Shown one piece after another: positions 16,577-24,841 of a stretch of DNA of 40,189 nt. The stretch is from positions 1 through 40,189 of the forward strand of contig JAKDNL010000010.1 of NCBI GenBank assembly GCA_030451825.1, given 5' to 3'. The DNA comes from Pseudonocardia sp. Its GTDB lineage: Bacteria > Actinomycetota > Actinomycetes > Mycobacteriales > Pseudonocardiaceae. How positions within the stretch are numbered: position 1 is the stretch's first letter; each line of letters starts with the position of its first letter. The notes under the pieces were generated by a model, which was given only the letters and a program-made list of their open reading frames with translations, was not told where the DNA came from and did not search any database. The translations under genes and the position numbers were made by a program.

Positions 16577-17863
16577 TCAGGCGAAGTAGCGCAATGCCAC
16601 GTACACCCAGGCCATCACCGTGCTCAGGATCGTGACCACGATGCCGTACCTGGTGAACTGCCAGAACGAGATGCGGTGTCCGGTGCGGGCGGCCATCCCG
16701 ATCGCGACGACGTTCGCGCTGGCCGCCACCGCGGTGCCGTTCCCGCCGAAGTCCGCGCCCAGCGCGAACGCCCACCACAGCGCCTGGCCGGTGGCGGGGT
16801 CGGGCACCCCGGCGACCAGCTCCTCCACGATCGGCGCCATCGTGGCCGTGTAGGGGATGTTGTCGAAGAACGCGCCGAGCACCGCGGAGCCGAAGATCAG
16901 GGCGGTGGCGGCGGCGAAGTAGTCGTCGCCGACGACCTGCACCGTCCACGTGCCGATCGCGTCGATCACCCCGGTGTTGCCGAGTCCGGCGACCATGACG
17001 AACAGCCCGATGAAGAACACCAGGGTCGGCCACTCCACCTCGGCGAGGGTCTCCCCGACGTCGGTGCGCGCGACGAGCAGCATCACCCCGGCGCCGAGCA
17101 GAGCGACGATCGAGGGCTCCAGGTGCAGCACGGTGTGCAGCGCGAACCCGGCGATGACCAGGGCCAGCACAGCCAGGCAGCGCACCAGCAGCCGCGGGTC
17201 GGTGATCGCGCGGCGCTCGTTGAGCGTCATCACCTCGGCGACCCGGTCCGGGTTGAACTCGAAGTCCTTGCGGAACAGCACCCGGGTCAGCAGCACGAAC
17301 ACGACGAACACGACGACCACGATCGGTGCCATGTGCATCAGGAAGTCGTTGAACGACAGGCCGGCCCGGCTGGCGATGATGATGTTCGGCGGGTCTCCGA
17401 TCAGCGTGGCCGCGCCGCCGATGTTCGCGGCGAGCACCTCGGCGATGATGTAGGGCTGCGCGGCCACCCGCAGCCGGTCGCACACGACGACGGTGACCGG
17501 CACGACCAGCATGATGATCGTGACGTTGTCCAGGAACGGCGACGCCACGGCGGTGATCACCATCAGCATGACCATCAACCGGTAGGGCCGCCCGTGGGCG
17601 CGTTTCGCGGCCCAGATCGCCAGGAAGTCGAACAGGCCGGTCTTCTTGATCACGCCGACGATCACCATCATGCCGAACAGCAGGAAGATGACGTTCCAGT
17701 CGATGCCTTGCTGCTCGGAGAAGAACACCGCCGCGCCGGGCGCGAGCCCGAGGGCGGTCATCACCCCGGCCGCGACCAGCACGGTCTTGACCTTGTCGGC
17801 CTTCTCGGTGGCGATGAAGTAGAACGCGACCACGAACACGCCCAGGGCGAGCGCGGCACTCAT
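16577..17863 (-). CDS. SLC13/ArsB-NhaD superfamily permease
   Basis: A 428-residue integral membrane transporter of the ion-transporter superfamily (citrate/dicarboxylate, arsenite or Na+/H+ types). The two inverted repeats show the paired signature loops: LAANIGGAATLIGDPPNIII in the first half and ALGADFGGNGTAVAASANVV in the second, each at a re-entrant hairpin. ASPFLDNVTIIMLVVP and FDNIPYTATMAPIV are also typical. Substrate cannot be told. It lies 37 bp downstream of a CBS-domain gene on the same strand, so the CBS protein may be its regulator. Confidence 0.9.
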   Translation of the reverse strand: MSAALALGVFVVAFYFIATEKADKVKTVLVAAGVMTALGLAPGAAVFFSEQQGIDWNVIFLLFGMMVIVGVIKKTGLFDFLAIWAAKRAHGRPYRLMVMLMVITAVASPFLDNVTIIMLVVPVTVVVCDRLRVAAQPYIIAEVLAANIGGAATLIGDPPNIIIASRAGLSFNDFLMHMAPIVVVVFVVFVLLTRVLFRKDFEFNPDRVAEVMTLNERRAITDPRLLVRCLAVLALVIAGFALHTVLHLEPSIVALLGAGVMLLVARTDVGETLAEVEWPTLVFFIGLFVMVAGLGNTGVIDAIGTWTVQVVGDDYFAAATALIFGSAVLGAFFDNIPYTATMAPIVEELVAGVPDPATGQALWWAFALGADFGGNGTAVAASANVVAIGMAARTGHRISFWQFTRYGIVVTILSTVMAWVYVALRYFA

Positions 17864-17900
17864 CGCCGGCGCGCCCGGCGTGGGGGAGGACCGGCGCGGC

Positions 17901-18362
17901 TCAGCCCCCGGCGGGGTCGGTCCCGGCCAGCACGTCCAGCAGCCGCTCCAGGGTGATCGCGCCGACCAGCCGGCCGCCGGCGTCGACGACGGCGAGCATC
18001 GGGCTGCGCACCCGCGCCATCAGCACCGCGGCCTCCATCAGGGTGGCGTCGAGCGGGACGACGGCCGGCGGATCCGGCCGCCGTGGCAGGCACTCGCCGA
18101 TCGTGCGGTCGCCGAGCTCGGACCAGAACAGATCCGAGTGCGCCTCGTCGATCGTCCGCACGAGGGCCGGATCCTCCTGGTGGGCGTGCGGCACCGTCAG
18201 TCGCAGTACCTGCGTGCCGGGCAGCACCGTGCGCGGCACCCTCGATGCGTCGACGACGATCAGGCCCGGGAGCCGGTTGCGTGCCATCAGCCGTATCGCG
18301 TCGGCGACCGGCTCGTCGGCGGCGACCGTGGGGACGGTCTCGACGATGTCCTGGGCCCTCAT
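17901..18362 (-). CDS. CBS-domain protein
   Basis: A 153-residue protein made of two CBS motifs, which bind adenine nucleotides and sense energy state. The first is VPTVAADEPVADAIRLMARN with LPGLIVVDAS, the second VVPLDATLMEAAVLMARVRS with PMLAVVDAGGRLVGAITLER. The segment between them (about residues 50-95) is longer than usual. It is soluble. It probably forms an operon with the permease 37 bp downstream and is divergent from the two-component genes. Confidence 0.9.
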   Translation of the reverse strand: MRAQDIVETVPTVAADEPVADAIRLMARNRLPGLIVVDASRVPRTVLPGTQVLRLTVPHAHQEDPALVRTIDEAHSDLFWSELGDRTIGECLPRRPDPPAVVPLDATLMEAAVLMARVRSPMLAVVDAGGRLVGAITLERLLDVLAGTDPAGG

Positions 18363-18653
18363 GGCCGCGTTGCCTCGCCCATGTCCCGCCCTCCGCGGTC
18401 CTGCCGCCGCACAGCGGCGTGCCGATCCTCGGAAGGATCCACTCCGGGAGCGCCACGGTCACGCGCACCCCCGGGTCGCAGCTCGTCACGGACACCGGCG
18501 CACCCGCACTCGCATCCGACCCTGCGGTACCGGCTTGCCGCGCACCATGGGGGCCGGCACCCACATCCGGGCGGGGCCGGTATGCAGACGCGGGCCCGTC
18601 CGCAGTGGCCGGTGCCGATGGACAGGCCGGGCCGGGACCGGGATTGTGCGGGG
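18363..18653. promoter_or_regulatory. Divergent intergenic region, CBS operon / sensor kinase
   Basis: This 291-bp gap holds the promoters of the CBS-permease operon (left) and of the sensor kinase (right). A small inverted repeat GATCCT-N4-AGGATC lies at about 18424-18439. No clear -10/-35 pair is seen in the very GC-rich sequence. Control of the divergent operon by the neighbouring NarL-type regulator is plausible from layout only. Confidence 0.4.
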
Positions 18654-19673
18654 ATGAGCGCGCCCACAGCCGCCGGGTTCGGCAGGACCCCGACGCGTCC
18701 ACCACCCACCCGGGCGTTGTTCCGGCGGCTGGTCCTGCTCAACGGGACGGTGTTCGCGCTCGGCACGATCGTGCTCGCGGTCTCGCCGGTCACGGTGTCC
18801 TCACCCGTGCTGATCGCCGAGATCCCGGTGCTCACGATCGGCCTGGCCGCGATCATCGGCGCGCACGCGCTGCTACTGCGGCGCAGCCTGGCCCCGCTGA
18901 ACGCGCTGACCACCCTGATGGAACGGGTCGACCTGCTGCGCTCGCGGGACCGGCTCGACGACCCCGGCAACAGCGACCTGACGACGCTGATCGCGACGTT
19001 CAACGCGATGCTCGACCGGCTCGAGGCCGAGCGCAGCGCCAGCAGCGCGGAGGCGCTGGCCGCGCAGGAGGGCGAGCGGCAGCGGATCGCGCGCGAGCTG
19101 CACGACGAGATCGGGCAGAGCCTGACCGCGGTGCTGCTCAGCCTCAAACCGGTCGCCGATCGGGCCCCGCCGGACCTGCGAGCCGACCTGCACGATGTCA
19201 CCGAGACTGTCCGGTCCAGCCTGGAGGAGGTGCGCCGGATCGCCCGGCGACTGCGACCCGACGTGCTCGAAGAACTCGGCCTGCCCAGCGCCCTGAGCGC
19301 GCTCGCCTCCGAGTTCACCGAGGTCAGCGGCCTGCCCGTGGAGCGGAGCTCGCCACCGGAGCTGCCGGAGCTGAGCCCGGAGGTCGAGCTGGTCCTCTAC
19401 CGGGTCACCCAGGAGAGCCTGACGAACGTGGCCCGCCACGCCGGCGCGACCCGGGTACGGCTCTGCCTCACCGGCACGTCGCGGGCGCTGATCCTGCAGG
19501 TCAGCGACGACGGTCGCGGCGGCGTCCACACCGAGGGCGCCGGCATCCGCGGGATGCGCGAACGGGCGTTGCTCATCGGGGCGCGCCTGACAGTCTCGGC
19601 ACCCGAGCGCGGCCCCGGCACCGTGGTCGGGCTGACCGTCCCGCTGGCCACGCCGGTCCGGAGCGGCTCGTGA
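18654..19673 (+). CDS. Sensor histidine kinase, NarL/DesK type (HisKA_3)
   Basis: A 339-residue membrane kinase. Two transmembrane segments near residues 25-45 and 52-75 enclose a very short outer loop, followed by a HAMP-like linker. The dimerisation box reads GERQRIARELHDEIGQSLTA with phosphoacceptor His150. The ATPase domain shows ESLTNVARHAGATRVRLCL (N box), SDDGRGG (G1) and GAGIRGMRERALLIGARLTV (G2). With almost no outer domain it may sense through the membrane. ATG 18654 is chosen; an in-frame ATG at 18618 is possible, and neither has a strong ribosome site. The stop overlaps the response regulator start. Confidence 0.92.
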   Translation: MSAPTAAGFGRTPTRPPPTRALFRRLVLLNGTVFALGTIVLAVSPVTVSSPVLIAEIPVLTIGLAAIIGAHALLLRRSLAPLNALTTLMERVDLLRSRDRLDDPGNSDLTTLIATFNAMLDRLEAERSASSAEALAAQEGERQRIARELHDEIGQSLTAVLLSLKPVADRAPPDLRADLHDVTETVRSSLEEVRRIARRLRPDVLEELGLPSALSALASEFTEVSGLPVERSSPPELPELSPEVELVLYRVTQESLTNVARHAGATRVRLCLTGTSRALILQVSDDGRGGVHTEGAGIRGMRERALLIGARLTVSAPERGPGTVVGLTVPLATPVRSGS

Positions 19674-20326
19674 GTGCCGGCGCGACCAGGATCCTGCTCG
19701 CCGACGACCATGCGCTCGTCCGGCAGGGGCTGCGCCTGATCCTCGACGCGGAGCCCGACCTGGCCGTCGTCGCGGTCGCGGCGGACGGGGCCGAGGCCGT
19801 CGACGCGGCCGTGGCCGGCGCCCTCGACCTGGCCATCCTGGATATCGCGATGCCGCGGATGACCGGCATCCAGGCCGCGCGCGAGATCTCCCGGCGCACC
19901 CCGCACATCCGGATCCTGATGCTGTCGATGTATGACAACGAGCAGTACCTGTTCGAGTCGCTCAAGGCCGGCGCGTCCGGCTACGTCCTGAAGTCGGTGG
20001 CCGACCGGGACCTGCTCGAGGCCTGTCGCGCGGCGATGCGCGGCGAGCCGTTCCTCTACCCGGGCGCGGTCGCCGCGCTCGTGCGCAGCTACCTGCAGCG
20101 CAGCCGGCACGGCGACCGCCAGCCGGAGACGATCCTGACCCCGCGCGAGGAGGAGATCGTCAAGCTGATCGCCGAGGGGCACTCGTCGAAGGAGATCGCG
20201 CACACACTGGTGATCAGCATCAAGACGGTGGACCGGCACCGCGCCAACGTCCTGGGAAAGCTCGGCATGCGCGACCGCCTGGACCTCACCCGCTACGCGA
20301 TCCGGGCCGGGCTCGTGGAGCCCTGA
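19670..20326 (+). CDS. Response regulator, NarL/FixJ family
   Basis: A 218-residue DNA-binding response regulator. The receiver domain has ILLADDHALVRQGLRLIL (acidic pair Asp12-Asp13), phosphoacceptor Asp58 in LAILDIAMPRMTG, and the conserved Lys in GYVLKSVAD. The C-terminal LuxR helix-turn-helix is LTPREEEIVKLIAEGHSSKE then IAHTLVISIKTVDRHRANVL. The GTG start overlaps the kinase stop (GTGA), so the two proteins are translationally coupled and form one signalling pair. Confidence 0.95.
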   Translation: MSAGATRILLADDHALVRQGLRLILDAEPDLAVVAVAADGAEAVDAAVAGALDLAILDIAMPRMTGIQAAREISRRTPHIRILMLSMYDNEQYLFESLKAGASGYVLKSVADRDLLEACRAAMRGEPFLYPGAVAALVRSYLQRSRHGDRQPETILTPREEEIVKLIAEGHSSKEIAHTLVISIKTVDRHRANVLGKLGMRDRLDLTRYAIRAGLVEP

Positions 20327-20354
20327 GCAGCCCGGCCGGCTCGTATGCAGACGA

Positions 20355-20376
20355 GCATGGGGCGCAGACCCCATGC
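20355..20376 (+). terminator. Hairpin after the two-component operon
   Basis: GCATGGGG, a 6-nt loop and CCCCATGC make a perfect 8-bp stem 28 bp after the response regulator stop. There is no T-run, as is common in terminators of high-GC actinobacteria. Confidence 0.55.
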
Positions 20377-20467
20377 GCGCACGGTCGACCGGTGGTCATC
20401 CTGGAGGCCGGACCGACATCGCGGCACCGCCCGGGTCGGCGAAGCACGCCAGATGGGAGGCCCCGAG

Positions 20468-20818
20468 ATGCCCGCCACCTTTCCCGAGTCCGGCCCGGAC
20501 GACGCCCAGCCGCTCTCCGACCACGAACGCCGGGTGATCGGGGACCTCGAGAGCGAACTCGCCGAGTCGGCCCCGGATCTCACCGACGCGTTCACCCGGG
20601 CGGACAAGACCCTGGCGCGGTCCGCGATGAGCGGGGCGGACCGCGTCCTGCAGGCCGTCGCCGTGCTGGTGGTGCTCGCCGTCCTGCTGCCGAGCGAGTG
20701 GCGCACCGTGCTCGCGGTGTTCGGCGTGCTGTCCGGGGCCGTCGCCCTCGCCCTCTGGGTGGATTCGCGCGCGGGCGACCCGCGGTCCCGACACTCGCGC
20801 CACCGCTACCGGTCGTAG
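20468..20818 (+). CDS. DUF3040 domain membrane protein
   Basis: A 116-residue small membrane protein of the actinobacterial DUF3040 family. The family start LSDHERRVIGDLESELAESA is at about residue 17, with further acidic sequence, then two hydrophobic segments (VLQAVAVLVVLAVLLPSEW and VLAVFGVLSGAVALALWV) and a basic, Arg/Ser/His-rich tail. Function is unknown. The ATG at 20468 is preceded by GGGAGG at a 7-base spacing, better than the ATG at 20453. Confidence 0.85.
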   Translation: MPATFPESGPDDAQPLSDHERRVIGDLESELAESAPDLTDAFTRADKTLARSAMSGADRVLQAVAVLVVLAVLLPSEWRTVLAVFGVLSGAVALALWVDSRAGDPRSRHSRHRYRS

Positions 20819-20929
20819 GCGTCGGGACGTAACGGATGCCGCCCCGGAGGCGAGTGATATCGGCTCGGAACGAGAAGCGGTCGACCGCGGCGTTGCGGGA
20901 CTGCCGTTGCGAGGCGGAAGGGATTGGGC

Positions 20930-22324
20930 ATGATCCTCGAGCAGTTCTACCTGTCCTGCCTGTCACAGGCCTCCTATCTGGTGGCCGATGAGACATCCCG
21001 GCGAGCGGCCGTCGTCGACCCCCGCCGCGACGTCGACGAGTACGTGGCGCAGGCCCGGCAACGCGGCCTGCGCATCGAACTCGTCCTGCTCACCCACGTG
21101 CACGCGGATTTCGTACCGGGCCACATCGAGCTGGCCGAGCGCACCGGCGCGGTGATCGCGATGAGCGAGGTCGCGCCGGTCGGGTTCCCGATCCGCCGGC
21201 TGCGCCACGGCGAACGGATCGAGCTCGGCGACCCGGAGACGGGAGTGATCCTCGAGGTCCGCGCGACTCCGGGGCACACCCCCGAGTCGATCACCCTGGC
21301 GGTCTACGGGCACGGGCGCGACGCGGCGCCCGCCGCGCTCCTGACCGGGGACACCCTGTTCCTGGGCGACGTGGGCCGGCCGGACCTGCTCGGGGCAGCG
21401 GGGCGCACGGCGCAGGACATGGCCCGCGACCTCTACCGGTCGCTGCGCACCCAGATCCTTCCCCTCCCCGACGAGGTGCTCGTCTACCCCGGGCACGGCG
21501 CCGGTAGCGCCTGCGGGAAGGCGCTGTCCGCCGAGACGGTCTCCACCCTGGGCGAGCAGCGCGCGACCAACTACGCACTGGCGCCGATGAGCGAGGACGC
21601 CTTCGTCGCCGCGGTCACCGACGGCCTGGCCGATCCGCCGAGCTACTTCGCCCGTGACGTCGAGTTCAACAAGATGGGCCACGCACCGTTCGACCCGGGC
21701 CTGGAACTGCCCGCCCTGCCTGCGGAGCATGCCGTGTCCCGCCGAGGGGAGGGGGTGCTGCTGCTCGACGTGCGCGACGCCCAGGACTTCGCGTCGGGGC
21801 ATCTGGTCGGCTCGGTGAACGTGGGACTGTCCGGCCGGTTCGCCGAGTACGCCGCCGCCGTCCGGGAGGACGGGCAGGCCGTGATCCTGGTCGGCGGCGG
21901 CGCCGAGACCGTCGAGGCGCGGCTGCGCCTGGCGCGGGTCGGGATCGACGCGGTCGAGGGCACCGTCGACGAGTCCGCCGTCCTCACCGCGAAGCCCGAG
22001 CTCCTGGCCTCCGGGAGCCGGCTCACCGCGCGCGATGCCGCCGAGCGGATCCGGGGCATCCCCGCCCTGCAGGTCGTCGACGTCCGCGGGCCCGGCGAGT
22101 TCGCCGCCGGTAGCCTGCCCCGCGCGGTGAACATGCCCCTGCCGCGACTGCTCGTCCGGCTGTCCGAGCTGGATCCGGCGCGGCCGGTGCTGGTGTCCTG
22201 TGCCGGTGGCTACCGCTCGATCGCCGCGGCCAGCATGATGCGCGCGCACGGCTTCGGCGACGTCTCCGACCTGCTCGGTGGCTGGACGGCCTGGCAGAGC
22301 GAGCACCCGATGAGCACGACGTAG
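20930..22324 (+). CDS. MBL-fold hydrolase with two rhodanese domains (persulfide dioxygenase-like)
   Basis: A 464-residue sulfur-metabolism protein. The metallo-beta-lactamase domain (residues 1 to about 250) has the metal motif LLTHVHADFVPGH, in which the usual second His of HxHxDH is Phe, as in a known subgroup, plus TPGHTPES, LLTGDTLFLGDVGR and VYPGHGAGSACG. The first rhodanese domain (about 265-350) has VGGGAE where the active Cys should be and is inactive. The second (about 365-455) has the active loop SCAGGYRS. It probably oxidises or transfers persulfide sulfur. ATG 20930 has GGAAGG 8 bases upstream; the TTG at 20924 is less likely. Confidence 0.93.
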   Translation: MILEQFYLSCLSQASYLVADETSRRAAVVDPRRDVDEYVAQARQRGLRIELVLLTHVHADFVPGHIELAERTGAVIAMSEVAPVGFPIRRLRHGERIELGDPETGVILEVRATPGHTPESITLAVYGHGRDAAPAALLTGDTLFLGDVGRPDLLGAAGRTAQDMARDLYRSLRTQILPLPDEVLVYPGHGAGSACGKALSAETVSTLGEQRATNYALAPMSEDAFVAAVTDGLADPPSYFARDVEFNKMGHAPFDPGLELPALPAEHAVSRRGEGVLLLDVRDAQDFASGHLVGSVNVGLSGRFAEYAAAVREDGQAVILVGGGAETVEARLRLARVGIDAVEGTVDESAVLTAKPELLASGSRLTARDAAERIRGIPALQVVDVRGPGEFAAGSLPRAVNMPLPRLLVRLSELDPARPVLVSCAGGYRSIAAASMMRAHGFGDVSDLLGGWTAWQSEHPMSTT

Positions 22325-22489
22325 CGCGTCGGCAGGCAGGTTCTGTCCCGGTGGTGTGCCGCCGAGCGTCTACCGCCGCGATCACTCCCGGGCCGCGGCG
22401 GGCATCCCGCCGTGTCTGGCCAAACAGGTCACCAGACCGGTCAGGATTCGAGAAGCACGGCCGTAGCGGCCGGCTCTAGCGTGAGCGGC

Positions 22490-22901
22490 ATGGACATCGC
22501 CATTCACTACGCCTTCCTCCCGCACACCGACGCCGACGCAGCTCTGGGCTTCTACCGCGACGCCCTCGGGTTCGAGGTCCGCAAGGACGTCGGCTACGAG
22601 GACATGCGCTGGATCACCGTGGGCCCTTCCGGTAAGCCGGACACCTCGATCGTGCTGCACCCCCCCGGCCGTCGATCCCGGCATCACCGAGGACGAGCGC
22701 GCCACCATCGGGGAGCTCATCGCCAAGGGCACCTACACCGCGATCACGCTGGCCACCGACGACCTCGACGGCCTGTTCGAACGCCTCGAAGCCGTCGGCG
22801 CGGACGTCGTGCAGGAACCCACCGACCAGGACTACGGGGTCCGCGACTGCGCGTTCCGCGACCCCGCGGGCAACCTCGTCCGCATCAATCAGCTCGCCTG
22901 A
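22490..22901 (+). pseudogene. VOC (glyoxalase-like) protein, interrupted by a +1 frameshift
   Basis: A single-domain VOC/glyoxalase-like protein of about 136 residues split over two frames. The first frame reads MDIAIHYAFLPHTDADAALG to SIVLHPP; the second continues AVDPGITEDERATIGELIAK to FRDPAGNLVRINQLA. The switch falls in a run of seven C (22660-22666); six C would restore one frame. Metal-binding residues at the usual His and Glu places are not all clear. It is either a real mutation in a homopolymer or a sequencing error. A GTG at 22481 is an alternative start. Confidence 0.85.
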
Positions 22902-22962
22902 CACGTGGCCCTGACCACCCCGCTGTGGTCACCGCCCGGATCGGCACGAAGGAGCCACCCGC

Positions 22963-23751
22963 ATGGCACTCTCGCTCGACATCATCACGCTCGGCGCTCC
23001 GGATCCGGAGGCCGCGAGCGCGTTCTACACCTCCGTGTTCGCACCCACGACCACCGGCGACGACCTGGACCTGCACGACACCGGACGCCTCGCGCTGCGC
23101 CAGGTCGGCGAGCTCGCCGGTGAAGCCGGTACGGATCCGGCGACGTCGGGGTTCCGCGGATACGTCCTCTCCGCCATCGTCGAGCGGCCCGACGAGGTCG
23201 AGGCCCTGCTCGAGATCGCCACCGCGAACGGCGCCACGGTCGTCAGACCGGCGAAGAAGAAGTTCTTCGGCGAGTTCACCGCCGTGTACCGGGCACCGGA
23301 CGGCGCGCTGTGGAAGCTGGCCGCGGCCACCAAGAAGAACGCCGCCCCCGCCCGCGCGCCGATCAAGCCCACCGAGACGGCGATCTACCTCGGGGTGGCC
23401 CGGCCGACGACCTCCAAGACGTTCTACGGGGCGCTGGGCATGAGCGTCGACCGCGACTACGGCGACAGGTTCATCGACTTCACCATCACCCCCGGTGTCT
23501 GCCGGCTCGGCCTGCTCCCGCGCAAGGGTCTCGCCAAGGACGCCGGCGTCGACGAGAACGGCGACGGTTTCTCCGCCGTCGTGCTCACCCACACCGCTGC
23601 CTCCCGGGACGATCTGGACACCCTCCTCAAGGCCGCGGACACCGCCGGGGGCAGGATCACCGTCCCGGCGACCCACACCGGCGACGGTGACCGCGTCGGC
23701 CACTTCACCGACCCCGACGGCTTCCACTGGATGATCACGGCGCCGGCGTAG
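22963..23751 (+). CDS. VOC family protein with two glyoxalase-like domains
   Basis: A 262-residue protein with two tandem VOC domains. The first starts SLDIITLGAPDPEAASAFYT, the second TAIYLGVARPTTSKTFYGAL (about residue 130), and each ends with the typical APDGALWKLA or DPDGFHWMITAP. Lys/Ala-rich sequence links them. Families of this sort include glyoxalases, antibiotic-binding proteins and extradiol dioxygenase-like proteins; which it is cannot be told. AAGGAG precedes the ATG. It follows the frameshifted VOC gene by 61 bp. Confidence 0.9.
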   Translation: MALSLDIITLGAPDPEAASAFYTSVFAPTTTGDDLDLHDTGRLALRQVGELAGEAGTDPATSGFRGYVLSAIVERPDEVEALLEIATANGATVVRPAKKKFFGEFTAVYRAPDGALWKLAAATKKNAAPARAPIKPTETAIYLGVARPTTSKTFYGALGMSVDRDYGDRFIDFTITPGVCRLGLLPRKGLAKDAGVDENGDGFSAVVLTHTAASRDDLDTLLKAADTAGGRITVPATHTGDGDRVGHFTDPDGFHWMITAPA

Positions 23752-23854
23752 CCCTCCGCGCCGACGAGCGGCCGGAGCCCGACGCCCACCGGGGGCATTG
23801 ACGGATCGACCGACCGGGACCACGCTCCGGCCAGGACGAGCGGGAGGAACGTCA
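23752..23854. promoter_or_regulatory. Leader region of the PTE-ligase operon
   Basis: The gap carries the promoter of the hydrolase/ligase pair. A perfect 9-bp inverted repeat, GGCCGGAGC at 23770-23778 and GCTCCGGCC at 23824-23832, could fold a long hairpin just before the GGGAGG ribosome site (23842-23847). No role is shown. Confidence 0.35.
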
Positions 23855-24838
23855 ATGACGACGGTCGACACCGTGCGCGGACCGGTTGAGGTCGACGCGC
23901 TGGGTACCACGCTGATGCACGAGCACGTGTTCGTACTGACCCCGGACGTGATGCAGAACTATGGCGACGGGTGGTGGGACGAGGAGGATCGGGTCACCGA
24001 CGCGATCGCCAAGCTCCGGGCGCTCAAGGAGGCCGGGGTCGACACGATCGTCGACCCCACCGTCGTCGGGCTGGGTCGCTATCTCCCGCGGGTGGCGCGG
24101 GTCAACGCCGAGGCCGACATCAACATCGTGGCGGCGACCGGCCTGTACACATTCGACGAGATCCCGCACTACTTTCACTACCGGGGCCCGGACACGCTGC
24201 TCGGCGGGCCGGAGCTGATGGTCGAGATGTTCGTCAAGGATATCCGGGAGGGTATCGGCGACACCGGGGTGAAGGCGGCGTTCCTCAAGTGCGTGGTGGA
24301 GGAACGCGGGCTGACTCGGGACCAGACGCGGGTGCAGCACGCGATCTGCGCGACCCATCGCGAGACCGGCGTACCGATCACCGTGCACACCAACGCCGCG
24401 CACCAGACCGGCCGGGCGGCGCTGGAGCTCTACGCCGCGCAGGGCGTGGACCTGACCAAGGTGGTGATCGGGCACGCGGGGGACAGCAACGACCTGGACT
24501 ACCTCAAATGGATCATGGACCAGGGCGCGACGATCGGGTGCGACCGTTTCGGCCTGGACCTGTTCAACCCCACCGACCACCGGGTCGCGGCGATCGCCGC
24601 GCTCTGCGCGCAGGGCTACGCCGACCGGATCGTGCTGTCCCACGACGCCGCCTGCTACATGGACTTCTTCTCCGGTGAGGCCGCCCAGCAGGCACTGGCC
24701 ACCGCGGCCCCGAACTGGCACTTCCTGCACATCAGCCAGGACGTGCTGCCCGCGCTGCGCGAGCAGGGGGTGACCGACGAGCAGCTCACCACGATGCTGG
24801 TGGACAACCCCCGCCGTTACTTCACCCCGGCCGGCTGA
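23855..24838 (+). CDS. Phosphotriesterase-family metal-dependent hydrolase/lactonase
   Basis: A 327-residue TIM-barrel amidohydrolase of the phosphotriesterase family, whose bacterial members are mostly lactonases. All binuclear-metal ligands are visible: His22 and His24 (MHEHVF), bridging Lys145 (AFLKCVVEE), His178 (TVHTNAAH), His207 (IGHAGD) and Asp264 (LSHDAACY). GGGAGG precedes ATG 23855. The next gene, an acyl-CoA synthetase, begins 3 bp after its stop, so the pair may open a lactone or ester and activate the acid released. Confidence 0.93.
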   Translation: MTTVDTVRGPVEVDALGTTLMHEHVFVLTPDVMQNYGDGWWDEEDRVTDAIAKLRALKEAGVDTIVDPTVVGLGRYLPRVARVNAEADINIVAATGLYTFDEIPHYFHYRGPDTLLGGPELMVEMFVKDIREGIGDTGVKAAFLKCVVEERGLTRDQTRVQHAICATHRETGVPITVHTNAAHQTGRAALELYAAQGVDLTKVVIGHAGDSNDLDYLKWIMDQGATIGCDRFGLDLFNPTDHRVAAIAALCAQGYADRIVLSHDAACYMDFFSGEAAQQALATAAPNWHFLHISQDVLPALREQGVTDEQLTTMLVDNPRRYFTPAG

Positions 24839-24841
24839 CTC

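Noticed and set aside
18580-20353. GTATGCAGACG occurs at 18580-18590 and 20343-20353, flanking the two-component genes.
   Set aside because: An 11-base match within 2 kb of GC-rich DNA is not unlikely by chance, and neither copy is palindromic.
22660-22666. Programmed ribosomal frameshifting at the C run in the VOC gene.
   Set aside because: No stimulatory structure or family precedent is apparent; mutation or sequencing error explains it more simply.
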